This document shows positions 47,111-47,575 of a stretch of DNA of 47,575 nt, in pieces. The notes under the pieces are model-generated. The model made no database searches and was not told where the DNA came from. It was given only the letters and a program-made list of their open reading frames with translations. The position numbers and the translations under genes are program-made. This DNA is from Patescibacteria group bacterium (GTDB taxonomy: Bacteria > Patescibacteriota > Patescibacteriia > UBA1558 > UBA10009). Location: the NCBI GenBank assembly GCA_018817315.1, contig JAHITV010000026.1, forward strand, positions 1 through 47,575, written 5' to 3'. Position 1 is the stretch's first letter, and each line of letters opens with the position of its first letter.

Positions 47111-47575
47111 TTATTTTTTCTCGAAAAGATTGTAAGGAATATTTACAAAATCAATATTGAATTTTTCTAAAAATTCCTCATCTAGAAAACAAGCAGGCGC
47201 ATAAACAATTTTTTTGCCATTATTTTTTTTGTTAGTTTTTTCTGCCCACTCAAGAGTAATTGCTAAACCTTTTAACTTCTCTTTGTCTTTTTCGTATATA
47301 AGATAAACTGTCTCGCCGTTTATTCTGCCGACGAAATAATCTTTCTCATTGATTGATTTTTCATTATCAATTGTCTTGCCAGTTGCTAAATAATAGACAT
47401 ACTTGGCAAATTCTCTATAAGTCGGCAAATTGCCTGTTAAAATAGAATCCGCGTCAATTTGTGCGCCGAGCTTCATATATGAAAAACCAACATCTATTTT
47501 ATCTCTTTTTATTACTCGCTTAACCCGCTCTCTGGTAATTTCGTGGACATATCTAAAACCGGCCTTATATGCTGG
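47111..47575 (-). CDS. mod: Type III DNA methyltransferase Mod, C-terminal part (cut by window edge)
   Basis: The frame is open to the right edge, so the gene continues beyond the window; 154 codons plus stop are visible. The visible part reads GFRYVHEITRERVKRVIK then VGFSYMKL, typical of the end of the catalytic domain in type III Mod proteins, followed by a Lys-rich C-terminal domain. The catalytic DPPY and SAM motifs would lie outside the window. Its pairing with res two bases downstream supports the call. An internal ATG at 47476 is not the true start. Confidence 0.8.
   Translation of the reverse strand, partial: PAYKAGFRYVHEITRERVKRVIKRDKIDVGFSYMKLGAQIDADSILTGNLPTYREFAKYVYYLATGKTIDNEKSINEKDYFVGRINGETVYLIYEKDKEKLKGLAITLEWAEKTNKKNNGKKIVYAPACFLDEEFLEKFNIDFVNIPYNLFEKK

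Noticed and set aside
1-47575. CRISPR array, prophage or insertion sequence
   Set aside because: No regularly spaced direct repeats, no transposase or integrase reading frame and no phage structural genes were seen. The terminase-like basic motif in the 24690 gene stands alone.
1-47575. Recoded TGA (code 25)
   Set aside because: TGA ends grpE, dnaK and the 24690 gene at family-appropriate positions, and no long frame needs TGA read-through.

Overview
The window looks like chromosome from a low-GC bacterium of the Candidate Phyla Radiation (Patescibacteria), probably a Parcubacteria-type lineage. I infer this from several things together: many genes with very short or absent leaders and no Shine-Dalgarno (SD) sequence, a shortened HrcA, a membrane-anchored CAP protein with type-3 thrombospondin repeats, a TraG-like ATPase beside a small acidic partner, and short GC-rich palindromes scattered between AT-rich genes. 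TGA is used as an ordinary stop (for example after grpE and dnaK), so code 25 of Gracilibacteria/Absconditabacteria does not apply. The phylum assignment is inference; no rRNA gene is present.

Layout. Positions 1-3886 hold the end of an unknown gene, a YjdF-like membrane protein, a PEP-utiliser mobile-domain protein and a CAP-domain membrane protein. A 759-base AT-rich gap with strong hairpins follows. Positions 4646-10563 form a cell-surface locus: a secreted beta-rich protein, a DUF916-like membrane-anchored protein, a 993-residue von Willebrand A (vWA) multidomain adhesin ending in LPATG, and a sortase. Two minus-strand genes of different style (10647-12259) come next. Then come tyrS with a thioredoxin/CcdA-like fusion, a GT28-like glycosyltransferase, a DMT transporter, an anchored clan GH-A glycosidase, an amino-acid permease, and a MacAB-like efflux system with two permeases (19739-24615).

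Positions 24690-25676 encode an unusual protein with a Cys-rich N-terminus and a basic C-terminal half that ends in an RNA polymerase alpha-CTD-like helix-hairpin-helix. A perfect CIRCE operator then heads a heat-shock cluster: hrcA, grpE, hsp20, a zinc-ribbon gene, dnaK and dnaJ. Positions 32344-34920 (minus) hold a two-gene unit whose large membrane protein ends in a LecA-like, probably sugar-binding domain. The remainder is housekeeping: a dus-family gene, a second DMT transporter, corA, the TraG-like ATPase pair, a methyltransferase, an unrecognised conserved-looking protein, dnaX, tRNA-Gln(CUG), and a type III restriction-modification pair cut by the right edge.

Two styles of expression signal coexist. 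Most housekeeping genes have a TATAAT-like -10 box within about 20-30 bases of the start codon and no SD. A minority (6872, 10647, 11696, 24690, 27179, 32344, 34177) have a strong GGAGG-type SD, and several of these also have a TTGACA promoter and longer leader and look richer in GC. The most interesting material is the sortase-adhesin locus, the Cys-rich/alpha-CTD-like gene with an internal second start, and the LecA-like membrane protein unit.
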